From positions 186,001-250,000 of the forward strand of contig NZ_JAFJYB010000005.1 of assembly GCF_018777385.1 (NCBI RefSeq): a DNA stretch of 64,000 nt, read 5' to 3'. Numbering within the stretch: the first letter of the stretch is position 1; the number at the start of each line of letters is the position of its first letter. Below the pieces are notes generated by a model that searched no databases, had not been told where the DNA came from, and was given only the letters and a program-made list of their open reading frames with translations. The translations under genes and the position numbers were made by a program. This DNA is from Candidatus Symbiopectobacterium endolongispinus. GTDB lineage: Bacteria > Pseudomonadota > Gammaproteobacteria > Enterobacterales > Enterobacteriaceae. Shown here piece by piece: positions 53,380 to 63,444 of this stretch.

Positions 53380-54258
53380 TTATTCACTCAGCCAGTCTGG
53401 ATCGCGCTGCATGACCGGCAGACGCACACGAGGATGATCGATGTCCGGCAACGCATTGAGCAGTCCACGCGTGTAAGGATGCTGCGCGTTATCGAGATCG
53501 CACGCCGCGATGGACTCCACGACGCGTCCGGCGTACATCACCAGCACCCGGTCGCAGAAGCTGCGCACCAGATTGATATCGTGGCTGATAAAGATCAGCC
53601 CCAATCCGCGCTCCGACACCAAATCATCCAGCATCGAAAGCACCTGTAAACGCACCGACACATCAAGCGCCGAGGTTGGCTCGTCGGCGATGACGATTTC
53701 CGGCTCAGTGATCAACATCATGGCGATCATGATGCGCTGTCCCTGACCGCAGGAGACTTCGTGCGGATAAGGTGCATACACGCGTTCCGACTGGCGAATG
53801 CGTACCACATCCAGCATCGCCATGACTTTCTCTTTCGCCACGCGCTCTGGCACCTTGTGGTGCGCCAGATAGGCTTCAGCAATCTGATCGCCAACACATA
53901 CCACCGGATTCAGCGAATACTTAGGATCTTGCATGATCATGGAAATACGCTTACCGCGGATCTGGCGCATCTGTGCTTCAGAAATATTGAGCAAGTCAGT
54001 CTGGCCGAAGCGCAGTATGTCGGCCATTACCCGTGCGCTGCGCGGGTGCAGATGCAGCAGCGCACGCCCGACCGTTGATTTACCCGAGCCGGATTCACCG
54101 ACTATCGCTAGCTTCTCGCAGCCCAGGTTAAAGGAGACGCCGCGCACAGCATCTGTCACTGCGCCGTGGTTCATGAAGCTCACCTTGAGGTTTTCCACCT
54201 CCAGCAGCGGCGCGCCCTGAGTTGCACCCTTATTCGGTGCGAGGATCGAGGATGTCAC
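53380..54258 (-). CDS. Peptide ABC transporter ATPase (DppD/OppD type)
   Basis: First ATPase, 292 codons from GTG 54258 (SD GGAG), overlapping the permease end. Walker A GESGSGKST, Walker [16 protein letters not shown]-loop ISHDINLV and the C-terminal QHPYTRGLL oligopeptide motif are present. The ABC signature, normally LSGGMGQR, is VSCGQGQR: the first signature Gly is Cys, which should weaken ATP hydrolysis. No stop or frameshift. Confidence 0.82.
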   Translation of the reverse strand: MTSSILAPNKGATQGAPLLEVENLKVSFMNHGAVTDAVRGVSFNLGCEKLAIVGESGSGKSTVGRALLHLHPRSARVMADILRFGQTDLLNISEAQMRQIRGKRISMIMQDPKYSLNPVVCVGDQIAEAYLAHHKVPERVAKEKVMAMLDVVRIRQSERVYAPYPHEVSCGQGQRIMIAMMLITEPEIVIADEPTSALDVSVRLQVLSMLDDLVSERGLGLIFISHDINLVRSFCDRVLVMYAGRVVESIAACDLDNAQHPYTRGLLNALPDIDHPRVRLPVMQRDPDWLSE

Positions 54259-55135
54259 GTAGGCCGTCTCCAAGAAAGTTAAACGCCAGGCTGTTCATCA
54301 GAATAGCCAACCCAGGAATGGTGACTAACCACCAGCACTCCATCATGTAGTGACGACCGGCAGAGATCATGGCCCCCCATTCAGGATCGGGCGGTTGAGC
54401 ACCCAATCCCAAGAAGCCAAGCCCAGCAGCGGTCAAAATGATGCCCGCCATGTTCATGGTGATACGAATAATCACTGAAGGCAGACACAACGGCACAATG
54501 TGATACACCAGAATGCGCAGCGACGATGCGCCTTGCAGTTTTACCGCAGAAACGAAATCCGCCTGACGCAGTGACAGCGTTTCAGCACGAGCCAGACGTG
54601 CGATAGGCGGCCAGGCAGTGAGGGTAATGGCAATCACCACATGCTCTAACCCCGGCCCCAAGGCGGCTACAAACGCCAGTGCCAGCACCAGACTGGGGAA
54701 GGAGATAAAGATATCGGTGATGCGCATCAGGATGGTATCGACGATGCCGCCGTAGTAGCCCGCTACCACGGCGAGCATCAAGCCGATCGGACCAACGGTT
54801 ACCGACACCAGCGCCACAATGTACAGCGTGATGCGTGAGCCATACACCAGACGGCTATACACATCGCGCCCAAACTCATCGGTACCAAACCAATGGGTTG
54901 CCCCCGGCGCTTGCAGAGCATTTGCCAGGTCTTGTACTAATGGATCGTGCGTTGCCAGCCAGGGCGCGAAAATGGCGATGACAATCAGCGACAGCACAAT
55001 CAGCGAACCAATGGCCGTCAGTGGATTTTTCGCCAGCAGGCGCAGGAAATTGAACAGACGCGCGCCACGCACTCGAATTCGCCCATTTTTGGCTGCCGGC
55101 AAGGAGCCGATTACCGGTTCGGAAGACATACTCAT
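54230..55135 (-). CDS. Peptide ABC transporter permease (DppC/OppC type)
   Basis: 301 residues: N-terminal cytoplasmic tail, first helix (NPLTAIGSLIVLSLIVIAIFAPWLA), then four to five helices with the EAA loop RLARAETLSLRQADFVSAVKLQGASSLRILVYHIVPLCLPSVI. C-terminal FLGDGLRDILDPRTE is typical. Intact; overlaps both neighbours, as in a coupled operon. Confidence 0.9.
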   Translation of the reverse strand: MSMSSEPVIGSLPAAKNGRIRVRGARLFNFLRLLAKNPLTAIGSLIVLSLIVIAIFAPWLATHDPLVQDLANALQAPGATHWFGTDEFGRDVYSRLVYGSRITLYIVALVSVTVGPIGLMLAVVAGYYGGIVDTILMRITDIFISFPSLVLALAFVAALGPGLEHVVIAITLTAWPPIARLARAETLSLRQADFVSAVKLQGASSLRILVYHIVPLCLPSVIIRITMNMAGIILTAAGLGFLGLGAQPPDPEWGAMISAGRHYMMECWWLVTIPGLAILMNSLAFNFLGDGLRDILDPRTE

Positions 55136-56155
55136 GCGCGAGTCCTCGGATCGAAGATTTGATACAACATATCGGAGAGCAGGTTAAGGGTGACGAAAAT
55201 CAGCCCCACCAGCAGCACGCAGCCCATCACCGCATTCATATCTCCCAGCAGCAGGCTGCCCGTCAGATAGGAACCAAAGCCCGGCCAGGAGAACACGGTT
55301 TCAATCAGCACCGCCCCCTCCAGCAGTGAGCCATACGCCAGCGCGACTACCGTCAGCAGTTGCACCAAAATATTGCGAAACGCATGCGCCCAAATCACCC
55401 GAAACTCAGACAGTCCTTTGACCTGTGCGGTGATGATGTACTCTTGCGACAGTTGTGCCAGCATAAAGCTGCGCGTCATACGGCTGATATAGGCCAGCGA
55501 ATGGAAGCCAAGAATGGTGGCAGGCAACACCAGGTGGTTCAGAGCACTAAAGAAAACCGCCCACTCGCGCGCCAGTAAGGAATCCACCAGCAGTAAGCCG
55601 GTGCGGTTTTCCACCATGCCGTCCCACGCCATATCTACGCGCCCTGCGCCACCGACCCAGTTGAGCCAGGCGTAAAACACCAATAGCCCCATCATGCCGA
55701 CCCAGAAAATCGGCGTGGAGTAACCCGCCAGGCTGATAAAGCGTACGATATAGTTCGCCAGCTTGCCGCGCCGCCGCCATCACGCCGAGCGACACACCCA
55801 TCCAGGCACCGACGATAATCGCCATCGTTGCCAGTTCCACCGTTGCAGGAAATACACGGATAATGTCATACACTACCGGACGGCCGGTGAGCATCGCATT
55901 GCCCAAATCGCCGTGCAGCAATGAATTGAAGTAGATACCGAATTGAACATACGGCGGCTTATCCAGGCCTAGCTGCTGATAGGTACTTTGGTCAGCATCC
56001 TGACCGACGATCGCCAATACCGGATCGATCGGCATTACCCGACCAATAATGAAGGTCAGAATCAACAACCCAAACAGCGTGAAGGCAACCTGTAACAACC
56101 GCTTGGCTACGCGATAGGGTAACGCCACCGGTTTGAGCCAATCAGAGAAAACCAT
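55132..56155 (-). pseudogene. Peptide ABC transporter permease (DppB/OppB type), frameshifted
   Basis: Start ATG 56155 (MVFSDWLKPVALPYRVAKRLLQ), 17 bp inside the boundary of repeat arm 2. First helix LLQVAFTLFGLLILTFIIGRV and the conserved GDLGNAMLTGRPVVYDI are present. Near 55770-55782, in a GCG/CGG-rich stretch after GVSLGVMAA, the frame is lost; YIVRFISLAGYSTPIFWVGMMGLL and the EAA loop to ILFDPRTRA-type end continue in another frame. Its cognate binding protein gene is truncated at the arm junction. Confidence 0.87.
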
Positions 56156-56957
56156 GTTCTTTCTCCCAGTCCAGCACCCGCAGCGTGTTTTCAAAGCCGT
56201 TCGGATAACCCGCTTCCGCCAGCAGCGCCTTGGCCTTCGGCACGTCCAGCTTGTAACCGGGGTTAGGCAGCGTGGCGTCCATTCCCGCCTGAATCGGGCG
56301 CTGGTGGTAGAAACCATAGCCTGGCATCACGGTCTTGTTGATACCGTCGTAATCGATGAGGTAGCGCACCGCTTCACGCACGGCAGCACAGGCTTTAACG
56401 TCCATCTGCGGGCTGGGTGCGAAGGATACCGGCGGCATCCAGGTGTGCAGCTTGATCGCCTTATAGCCGCGCGCCACCAGTTTCTCGGCAAACTGGCCGT
56501 ACTCTTCCGGCGTCTAAAGGCCGCCTTCCAGCTCATCGCCGCACATGGTGCTGCCGTAAGCTGGCACTTTTTCACGAAAACCGCCCAGCAGTTTGTGTAC
56601 TGGCATATTCAGGAAGCGGCCTTGCAGATCCCACAGCGCAGATTCCACGATAGAGATGGCGCGATCGGTCAGTTGGTTGGCGCTGCCGCGCTGCCAATGC
56701 ACCAGATCTTGCCACAGACGTTCTCTGTCAAACGGGTTCTGCCCGATCAGCACCTTGCGGAAGAACGCGTTGATAATATGGGGACGAACCACTTCTGGTG
56801 GTGCAAATGCATAGCCCTGATGTCCATCGTCGGTGGTCAGCGTCAAGAGGGCCATCTTGGCCTGATTCTCTTCTCCTGGATGCGAATGTCCCGCACTGTC
56901 GGACACGCGACGAGTGGGATACGTAAAAACGGTGACATAAATGGATTCAATTTTCAC
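56156..56957 (-). pseudogene. Racemase/peptide-binding-protein fusion, arm 2 copy, truncated
   Basis: Same fusion as at 25979-27250: GTG 56957, TAG at 56516-56518, in-frame junction near 56368. Here the binding-protein part stops at the arm boundary: after GYPNGFENTLRVL only LDWEKEHGFL-type junk follows before a stop next to the permease start. The C-terminal 165 residues present in arm 1 are missing. This copy sits directly upstream of the peptide permease, where the binding-protein gene belongs. Confidence 0.85.
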
Positions 56958-57397
56958 GCGATTACCTACCTTAAAATTCAATAACATAGAGAAAACAACA
57001 TTCAGGCCGACGGCGAGCGACAAACCCGATTTGTACTATCGCTACCCAGCCAGTGCGACTGAGACCGCGATCACAAAAGAAATGATGTATTAATTAAATA
57101 AAAATATCGTTTTATTATTTGTAATTATTGGTGTTACAACCTGGTGAGTCATTAGGCAATTTCTTTCAAATGCAGAAAATCCGGCGCAAATATTTGTGCA
57201 AGTGCCCATAAGCCTGTGAACAACATCACCAACGGTTCGGATTACCCGCACAATATGCGAGGATAATGCCGCTACTTTTGGTGTGCTGCGCAACGGCCAA
57301 CCACTCCAGTTTGACGATCATGGTCGAGACGGTAAGCCTGCGCGAGAGGCTAACCATGTAACAGCCAGGCGCGAACACCGCACCAAAATCACACATC

Positions 57398-57435
57398 GCA
57401 CTAATTCAGTGCATTTTAATGCACCATATTGGTGC
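57398..57435. promoter_or_regulatory. Tandem NtrC-like enhancer sites (arm 2)
   Basis: GCACTAATTCAGTGC (57398-57412) and GCACCATATTGGTGC (57421-57435), identical to the arm 1 pair. Stretch 56958-57683 otherwise holds only AT-rich divergent leader sequence. Confidence 0.65.
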
Positions 57436-57559
57436 CAATACGGTGTTTTCAGCTGCTACCGCCCCCTAAAGTGTGAGTAGTCACCAAAACAATAAAATGA
57501 AATACTGATTAATAAGCAATTTATATGCATAATTAATCGTTTCAACAATAATAAAAACG

Positions 57560-57574
57560 TGGCCTGAATATTGC
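57560..57574 (+). promoter_or_regulatory. Sigma-54 promoter (arm 2)
   Basis: TGGCCTGAATATTGC with GG-N10-GC spacing, about 110 bp before the permease start, as in arm 1. Confidence 0.65.
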
Positions 57575-57683
57575 TTTGATTACCACGTTCTCTGCTTAAT
57601 GCGAGAGAGTCCGGTCAAGGGTCACCAGCAGCGTTCAGGCCGCGCGCGGAGCTATGCCTGCAAAAAGAAAATTGGAGTAATAC

Positions 57684-58434
57684 GTGGAACAAATGACATT
57701 TTGGCAACTCATCAGTTTTGGTGAGAATGGCTGGGGAAGATTGGCTGCTGATGGGGACTGGAATGACCATGGCATTGGCATTAGGCGGTTTTTTATTAGG
57801 CGCACTCATCGGCACCCTCGGTGCCTGGTCAAAAATAGCTGGTAATCGGCCACTTCGCTTTGTGGCGGAATGCTACACCACCGTGACACGCGGCATTCCC
57901 GATCTGCTGATTATTTTCCTGCTCTACTTTGGCGGTAGCTCTGCACTAACGCTGCTGGCAAGCCTGTTTGGCCACAGCGGCTTTATCGGTTTTCCCGGCT
58001 ATATCGCCGGGGTCATTGCCGTCGGCATATCCTCAGGGGCACAGCAAACAGAAGTGTTTCGCGGCGCATTCTACGCCGTAGCCAAAGGCGAGATAGAAGC
58101 CGCTAAAGCCTGCGGTATGCCTATCCTGCTGCGCCTGCGCCGCATTATTATTCCGCTGCCGCTGCCGCTGCCGCTGCCGCTGCCGCTGCCGCTGCTGCGC
58201 CATGCCATTCCCGCGTTCGGCAACGTCTGGCAACTGGTGCTGAAAGCCTCGGCGCTAGTGTCGGTAACCGGCGTGGCAGAACTGTTGACCCAGTCCCAGA
58301 TCGGCGCAGGTTCCACAGGCAAACCATTTGATTTCTACATGGCTGCCACCATGATTTATCTGGTGATTTCGATTTTTTCCGGCTGGCTGATGCGCCGCGC
58401 GGAGGTACACTATTCGCGAGGTGTTAGACGGTAA
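57684..58434 (+). pseudogene. Amino-acid ABC permease, HisQ type (arm 2), frameshift plus Pro-Leu expansion
   Basis: Same +1 A frameshift after GENGWG as arm 1, so a product would need an internal start such as ATG 57730. In addition the codons at 58153-58197 read (Pro-Leu)7-Leu, made of seven CCGCTG units, against Pro-Leu-Leu-Leu in arm 1: 11 extra residues directly after the EAA loop. This keeps the frame but lengthens a membrane-proximal segment. Confidence 0.75.
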
Positions 58435-59162
58435 TGGACGCTACTTTTTTCTACGAAACCTTCCTGGAGATTATTCCCGGCATACCGCTCACACTCCAAC
58501 TCGCGGTGGGATCGGTGCTGCTCGGCTTCTTTTTAGCCTTGACGCTGGCCGCGATGCAACTTTCTGGTAACCGGCTGCTGCAATCGGTCGCACGCCTGTA
58601 TGTGCTGTTCTTTCGTGGCACACCGCTACTGGTGCAGTTGTTCCTTATCTACTACGGTTTAGGGCAATTCAGTTGGGTGCGAGAAAGCGTGCTGCGGCCA
58701 ATACTGCGCGAACCATATTGGTGTGCGCTACTGTCATTGACGCTTTGCACCGGCGCTTACGCCAGCGAAATCATTCGTGGTGGTTTGCTATCGGTGCCCG
58801 CCGGGCAGATCGAAGCGGCGCGCGCCTGTGGCATGCCATCCTGGAAAATATTTACCCGCATCGTGTTTCCGCTCGCCATTCGCCAGGTCCTGCCTGCCTA
58901 CGGCAACGAATTGATCTCCATGATCAAATCCACCTCGCTTGCGTCCATCATCACGCTGATGGAAATCACCGGCATCGCGGCACGCTTGATTGCGGAAACC
59001 TACCGCGCACTGGAAGTGTTTCTGGTAGCGGGAGCCATTTATCTGCTGATCAATTTGGTGCTTACCAGCCTGCTGGCTTTTGTCGAACACCGTATGACGC
59101 CGTATCTGCGCGCACCGCAGTCGCTGGCTGAAGTTAAGAATATGAAAGGAAACCCATCATGA
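58434..59162 (+). CDS. Amino-acid ABC transporter permease, HisM type (arm 2)
   Basis: 242 residues, intact, same as the arm 1 copy except for Trp to Arg in SVLRPILREP. Overlaps its neighbours by 1 and 4 bp. Confidence 0.9.
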   Translation: MDATFFYETFLEIIPGIPLTLQLAVGSVLLGFFLALTLAAMQLSGNRLLQSVARLYVLFFRGTPLLVQLFLIYYGLGQFSWVRESVLRPILREPYWCALLSLTLCTGAYASEIIRGGLLSVPAGQIEAARACGMPSWKIFTRIVFPLAIRQVLPAYGNELISMIKSTSLASIITLMEITGIAARLIAETYRALEVFLVAGAIYLLINLVLTSLLAFVEHRMTPYLRAPQSLAEVKNMKGNPS

Positions 59163-59923
59163 GTACCGCCGCTATCAGCCTGCGCAACATTCACAAGCGT
59201 TTCGGCTCACTGGAAGTCCTGAAAGGGATCTCGTTTTAAGACAGTCATGGCGAGGTCGTCTCGATTCTGGGTTCTTCCGGCTCGGGCAAATCCACCCTGC
59301 TGCGCTGTACCAACCTGCTTGAAATCCCCGATCATGGCGAAATTATTGTGGGCGGCGAAACCATCGCGATGAAAGTGAATCGCCAAGGTCAAAACCGTCC
59401 AGCCAGCTCGAAACAGATCGACCGTATCCGTACCCAGCTTGGCATGGTGTTTCAAAACTTCAATCTGTGGTCGCACAAAACCGTACTGGAAAACGTGATT
59501 GAAGCGCCGATCCACGTACTGAAACGCGCCCCGCAGGACGCCAAAGAGCATGCAGAGCAGTTGCTTGAGAAGGTCGGGCTGGCGGATAAACGTCATTACT
59601 ACCCTTCCCACATTTCTGGTGGGCAGCAACAGCGTGCCGCGATTGCATGTGCGCTGGCCATGTCACCCAAGGTGATGCTGTTTGATGAACCCACATCAGC
59701 GCTGGATCCGGAGTTGGTCGGAGAAGTGCTGCGCGTGATGCGCCAGTTAGCCTATGAAGGTATGACCATGCTGGTCGTAACCCATGAAATGGACTTTGCG
59801 CGTGAAGTCTCTAACCGCGTGGTGTTCCTGCATCAGGGTGAGATCGAATAACAAGGCACGCCGGAACAGATGTTTACTGCCAGCCAGTCAGCTCGTTTCC
59901 GCCAGTTTATTGCCAGTTGGTAA
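59159..59923 (+). pseudogene. Amino-acid ABC transporter ATPase (arm 2), two stops
   Basis: Same two TAA codons as in arm 1 (in LKGISF-x-DSHGEVV near 59237 and HQGEIE-x-QGTPEQ at 59849-59851). Extra changes found only here, such as VVSILG for VVLILG and SSKQID for SAKQID, show slow divergence of the copies. Walker A, signature and Walker B motifs remain readable. Confidence 0.88.
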
Positions 59924-59991
59924 CAGAACTGCGTTTATCAACACAATGCTAGTCTTAAGAACACAACAGACAACCACCAGGAGATACCTCA

Positions 59992-60858
59992 ATGATAAAA
60001 ACCAAACTCGCTGCCGCCGCCTATGCGCTTTGTCTGGCTGGCGCACTCTCTACGTCATTCAATGCTGCGGCAGAAGCCGGTAAAACCTGGAGCACCGTGC
60101 GCATCGCCACTGAAGGTGCTTATCACCCGTACAACTTCACCAAGCCAGACGGTACGCTGGATGGCATGGAAATTGAGCTGTACAAAGTGCTGTGCGACAA
60201 CATGAAAGTAAAATGCGAGATCATGGTGCAGCCGTTTGTCAGCAGCATTCCGGCGCTGAACGCCGGTAAGTTTGATGCCATCATCTCCGGCATGTCTGCC
60301 ACGCCGAAGCGCCGTGAAGTGATCGATTTCAGCCAGCCCTACACGCAGGCGGGCCAAACCTTTGCCGTGCTGAAATCCAGCCCGCTGGCATCGCTGCCGG
60401 ATCTGGGCACCCGTTTCTCCCTCAATGAGAAAGATGAAGTCACTGCCATCGCTGAAGTTGAAAAATTGCGCCCGCTGCTTAAAGGCAAAACCATTGGCGT
60501 TCAGTCTGCCTCGATCGCCAGCACGCTGTTGGATAAATACTTCAAAGGCATGATGACCGTACGCGAATACAAAACCATGCAAGAGCACGATCTGGATCTG
60601 AAAGCCGGTCGCGTCGATCTGGTTATCGGCTCAGCGCCTTACATGAAAAATACCGCTGACAAATCAAACGGCGAAATCGTGATGGCTGGCCCGCAGTTTA
60701 TCGGCGGCATTTTGGGCAGCGGCTCATCCATCGGCCTGCGTAAAAGCGATCCTGAGCTGAAAGCCATGTTTGATAAAGCCATCGACCAGGCTAAAGCAGA
60801 CGGTACCATCAAGAAGCTGAGTGAAAAATGGTTTGGCATGGATACCACCCCGCTCTGA
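59992..60858 (+). CDS. Amino-acid ABC transporter periplasmic binding protein (arm 2)
   Basis: 288 residues, protein identical to the arm 1 copy; signal peptide and family 3 binding fold intact. Preceded by CAGGAGA. Confidence 0.9.
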   Translation: MIKTKLAAAAYALCLAGALSTSFNAAAEAGKTWSTVRIATEGAYHPYNFTKPDGTLDGMEIELYKVLCDNMKVKCEIMVQPFVSSIPALNAGKFDAIISGMSATPKRREVIDFSQPYTQAGQTFAVLKSSPLASLPDLGTRFSLNEKDEVTAIAEVEKLRPLLKGKTIGVQSASIASTLLDKYFKGMMTVREYKTMQEHDLDLKAGRVDLVIGSAPYMKNTADKSNGEIVMAGPQFIGGILGSGSSIGLRKSDPELKAMFDKAIDQAKADGTIKKLSEKWFGMDTTPL

Positions 60859-60967
60859 TCGCCTTCTCGCGAACCTAATGTGAACCACGAACGTGGCGTC
60901 TGATTGACGCCACGTCTTCTTTATTTCCCACCGTATTCACGGTTATCACCGCAGGAGCACCTGATCC

Positions 60968-61902
60968 ATGACTTCGCCATCAGAACAACACACCTTGCCC
61001 GCCATAGACACACACCGTTAGCGCCCTGCGCGAACTGATTGCCGCGAAAAATCCGCAGTTCACCGCGCTCAGCGATAGCATCTGGGATGTACCGGAACTC
61101 AACTATGAAGAAACCCGCTCTGCTGCACTGCATGAAGCGGTACTCAAGCAGGAAGGCTTTCGCCTGACAACGGGTATTGCCGGGATGCCAACCGCCTTGC
61201 TGGGCTAATTTGGTTCCGGTAAACCGGTGATTGCCCTACTGGGTGAATACGATGCGTTGCCGGGCCTGAGCCAGCAAGCGGGCGTCGCTGAGCCTTGCCC
61301 TATCGATGCGGGTGGTAACGGTCACGGCTGCGGCCACAATTTGCTTGGCACCGCCGCATTGCAGGCCGCCACTGCGGTAAAAGATTACCTGCAACAGCAT
61401 CAGTTATCCGGCACCGTGCGCTTTTACGGTTGTCCGGCGGAAGAGGGCGGCTCCTCCAAAGGTTTTATGGTCAAAGAGGGCGTATTTGACGATGTGGATA
61501 TTGCCATCTGCTGGCACCTAGCCACCTTTACCGGCGTTAACAGCCCGGATTCTCTGGCTTGCAACGAACTGAACTTTTATTTCAAAGGCCGCGCTTCGCA
61601 CGCCGCCAGCAGCCCACATCTGGGACGCAGTACGCTGGATGCCGTAGAGCTGATGAACGTTGGCGTTAACTACATGCGCGAACACATGCCGTCATCGGCG
61701 CGCGTGCACTACGCCATCACCGGCAGCGGTGGTCATGCACCTAACGTCGTTCAGGCCAACGCAACGGTACGCTATCTGGTACGGACGCGTCAGTTACCTG
61801 AACTTCACCAGTTAGTGAAACGTGTGAAGAAAATCGCACAAGGTGCAGCGCTGATGACCGAAACAGAAGTGAGTTGGGAAGTGATCAGCGGCGATGCCAA
61901 CT
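60968..61902 (+). pseudogene. M20 amidohydrolase (AbgB-like), arm 2 copy, truncated
   Basis: Same 5' frameshift (near 61012) and TAA (61206-61208) as arm 1. The gene is cut at the repeat end after [10 protein letters not shown]; the reading frame then enters antisense pmrB sequence and stops at 61964. It lacks the C-terminal 170 or so residues. Confidence 0.9.
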
Positions 61903-62779
61903 GCACCGTGATGCAGTTGGCATCGCGGGTGACAATACTCAACCCCAACCCGATGCCGCCGTAGCGCGTGTCCATGCGGACAAACGCCTTGCTCAATTCG
62001 CCAACTTTGCTTTCATCAATGCCTGACCCTTGGTCACGCACCTGCAAGGTGATTTCCGGGTCGGCGGTAAGTCGCACGGTAATCGTGCTCTCTGGGGGAC
62101 TGTAACGGTGGGCGTTTTCGATCAAATTACGCAGCAGCAGTTGCAGTAACGTGGCATCGCCCTGTATCGCCACATCTCCCTCGTTGATTTGCCAGTCAAT
62201 ACGCTGGTTGCGCTGACTGACCATCTCTTCCACCGCATCCTGTATGGGGACAATCACATCCTGAGTCAGCGAAACCTGTTGGTAGTGGCCGGCGGAAAAC
62301 GCCACGGCGGCGCGTGCCAACTGAAGCAGTTGTTCAACGGTTCGTGTCATGGTATCGATGCGTGCAATCAGCGGTTGGCAATCGATCCCGTGACGCTGCT
62401 GCTGGAGTTCCAGGTGCAGCCGTATTCCCGCCAGCGTGGTACGTAATTCATGCGCGACGTCAGCGGTAAATTGGCGCTCTCGTTCCAGTGTTTCATTCAG
62501 GCGCACAAAGAGTTGGTTCATGGAGCGTGTCACGGCGGCAATCTCTTCCACCTGCTGATAATCGGCGATCGATTCGCGTATTTCCTTGGCGATATGCTCG
62601 TTGCGCGCGTGTTCGCTCAGCGTTTTATCCACCAGGAACTCGATCTGCTCATTACTTTCATGCCATAGCCAGGCGACACTGATGAGCTGACACGTCAGCA
62701 AAATACATCCCAGCGCGATGATAAGCCTCCAGCGCATGCTGGCCGCAGGGGGAGACATCGAGCTGAAAATGCGTTTCAT
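61903..62779 (-). pseudogene. pmrB: Sensor kinase PmrB (BasS), C terminus replaced by repeat arm 2
   Basis: Sensor of Fe3+/cationic peptides that activates PmrA. Two membrane segments with a short periplasmic loop, a HAMP-like linker, H-box [12 protein letters not shown] (normally HELRTP, so the conserved Pro is Thr), N-box [11 protein letters not shown]1 DQGSGID and G2 [11 protein letters not shown]. Just after G2 the gene meets the arm 2 junction (61893-61924) and continues as antisense amidohydrolase sequence to a chance stop at 61805. About 60-70 C-terminal residues are lost. Start overlaps the pmrA stop (ATGA). Confidence 0.85.
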
Positions 62780-63444
62780 GATTCATCCTCGGTGGTGAAC
62801 AGGTAACCGAAGCCACGCAAGGTACGGATGCGCGCTTTGCCGATTTTTTGTCGTAAATGATGAATGTGAACTTCAAGTGAGTTTGAGGCGGGATCGTCAT
62901 TCCAACTGTAAATATCCTGATGCAGCAGTTCACGGTGAACGGGCTGCCCGGCTTTTAATACCAGCCTTGCGAGAATCGCAAACTCTTTGGGCGTCAGAAT
63001 AACCGATTTGTGCTTCAGGCTCACCTGTTGAGTCGTGAGGTCAAGACAGAGATCACCTACCACAACCAGATTGTCGCTTGCGCCTTGGTGGCGGCGGATC
63101 AGGGCTCTGACGCGTGCCGGCAGCTCCGTCAGCGCAAACGGCTTAACCAGATAGTCATCGGCTCCTGAATCCAGCCCGCTGACGCGATCGTCGACGGTAT
63201 CGCGGGCGGTCAGGATTAATACGGGCATATGCTGGTGCTGTTTGCGCCAACGAGCCAGCAGTTGCAAGCCATCGCCATCCGGTAGCCCGAGATCCAGAAC
63301 CACCAGACTGTATGGTGCGCTGTTTAACAGCGCATCCGCCTGCTTGGTTCCGCACGCGCAGTCGCAGGCGTACCCTTCCTGGCTGAGCGCCAGTAACAGT
63401 CCCTCTTGCAGTAAGGCATCATCTTCTACAATCAACAATCTCAC
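62776..63444 (-). CDS. pmrA: Response regulator PmrA (BasR)
   Basis: OmpR-type regulator of lipid A modification genes. Receiver domain with acidic pocket VEDD, phospho-Asp in [12 protein letters not shown], Thr in LTARD and Lys in LVKPFAL. C-terminal winged helix with LTPKEFAIL... [13 protein letters not shown]... [11 protein letters not shown]. 222 residues, intact. Overlaps eptA and pmrB by 4 bp each. Confidence 0.92.
   Translation of the reverse strand: MRLLIVEDDALLQEGLLLALSQEGYACDCACGTKQADALLNSAPYSLVVLDLGLPDGDGLQLLARWRKQHQHMPVLILTARDTVDDRVSGLDSGADDYLVKPFALTELPARVRALIRRHQGASDNLVVVGDLCLDLTTQQVSLKHKSVILTPKEFAILARLVLKAGQPVHRELLHQDIYSWNDDPASNSLEVHIHHLRQKIGKARIRTLRGFGYLFTTEDES

Larger units (their letters stand above)
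56172..61902. repeat. Large inverted repeat, arm 2 (5731 bp)
   Basis: Inverted copy of 21067-26764. Differences noticed: a 33-bp CCGCTG-type expansion in the permease gene, and scattered single-base changes (for example in the ATPase 5' region, the HisM-type permease and the intergenic region). The outer end breaks into pmrB at a 13-bp palindrome, GATGCCAACTGCA / TGCAGTTGGCATC (61893-61924). The inner end joins the 5' flank of the peptide permease gene. Confidence 0.95.
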
